Origin: an uncultured bacterium
Lineage (GTDB): Bacteria > Bacteroidota > Bacteroidia > Bacteroidales > CAIWKO01
Assembly (NCBI GenBank): GCA_903916135.1
Contig: CAIWVT010000563.1
Location: forward strand, 1-21,787
Direction: 5' to 3'
DNA: 21,787 nt
Shown here one piece after another: positions 21,787 through 21,787 of the stretch. Under the pieces are notes generated by a model. It was not told where the DNA came from, searched no databases, and saw only the letters and a list, made by a program, of their open reading frames with translations. Position 1 is the stretch's first letter. Each line of letters begins with the position of its first letter. A program made the translations under genes and the position numbers.

Positions 21787-21787
21787 C

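Overview
The window reads as a chromosomal segment of a Bacteroidota bacterium, probably an environmental lineage of the Chitinophagales/Saprospirales/Flavobacteriales kind. The support is AT-rich DNA, three large secreted proteins with type IX secretion (T9SS) C-terminal sorting domains, and several promoters with the Bacteroidota -7 box TAnnTTTG. No tRNA, rRNA or housekeeping gene was recognised, so the genus cannot be named.

Positions 1-13008 are a surface/secretion block. A BNR-like beta-propeller protein with a type A sorting domain is followed by an attC-like palindrome and a small secreted protein. Then come a minus-strand Ig/PKD adhesin-like protein with a type B (gliding-motility-associated) C-terminus, a minus-strand OmpA-family protein, and a divergently transcribed 1418-residue CUB/Ig/PKD protein that also has a type B C-terminus. 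The two giant type B proteins are built from internally duplicated modules.

Positions 13009-14785 (1.8 kb) hold no credible gene larger than a 24-codon leader, but are densely structured. There is a 96-bp direct repeat pair 920 bp apart and copies of a dispersed repeat of about 50 bp. There are also two unrelated tandem arrays whose period is about 20.6-20.8 bp (two turns of B-DNA), then a strong terminator and a TATCTTTG promoter.

Positions 14786-19229 are the most interesting part. A two-gene operon encodes (i) a 986-aa fusion of a PD-(D/E)XK nuclease domain, an SF2 helicase and five INT_rpt-type repeats, and (ii) a 396-aa protein with a degenerate nuclease-like N-terminus and a class III nucleotide-cyclase-like domain. 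Its two putative metal aspartates lie 44 residues apart, as in known class III cyclases. Directly downstream, in frame with the cyclase stop codon, is the orphan C-terminus of what looks like a type ISP restriction/helicase protein. This suggests that the operon was assembled inside an older restriction gene. Together it resembles an undescribed DNA-sensing or phage-defence module with a nucleotide-signalling component; that role is inference.

Positions 19250-21787 hold a small acidic protein and a REP-associated tyrosine transposase (RAYT) bracketed by mirror-image REP hairpins. They also hold a zinc-ribbon/coiled-coil protein between two 85-bp copies of the REP unit, a row of four hairpins with covarying stems, and the C-terminal end of a minus-strand gene that runs off the window.
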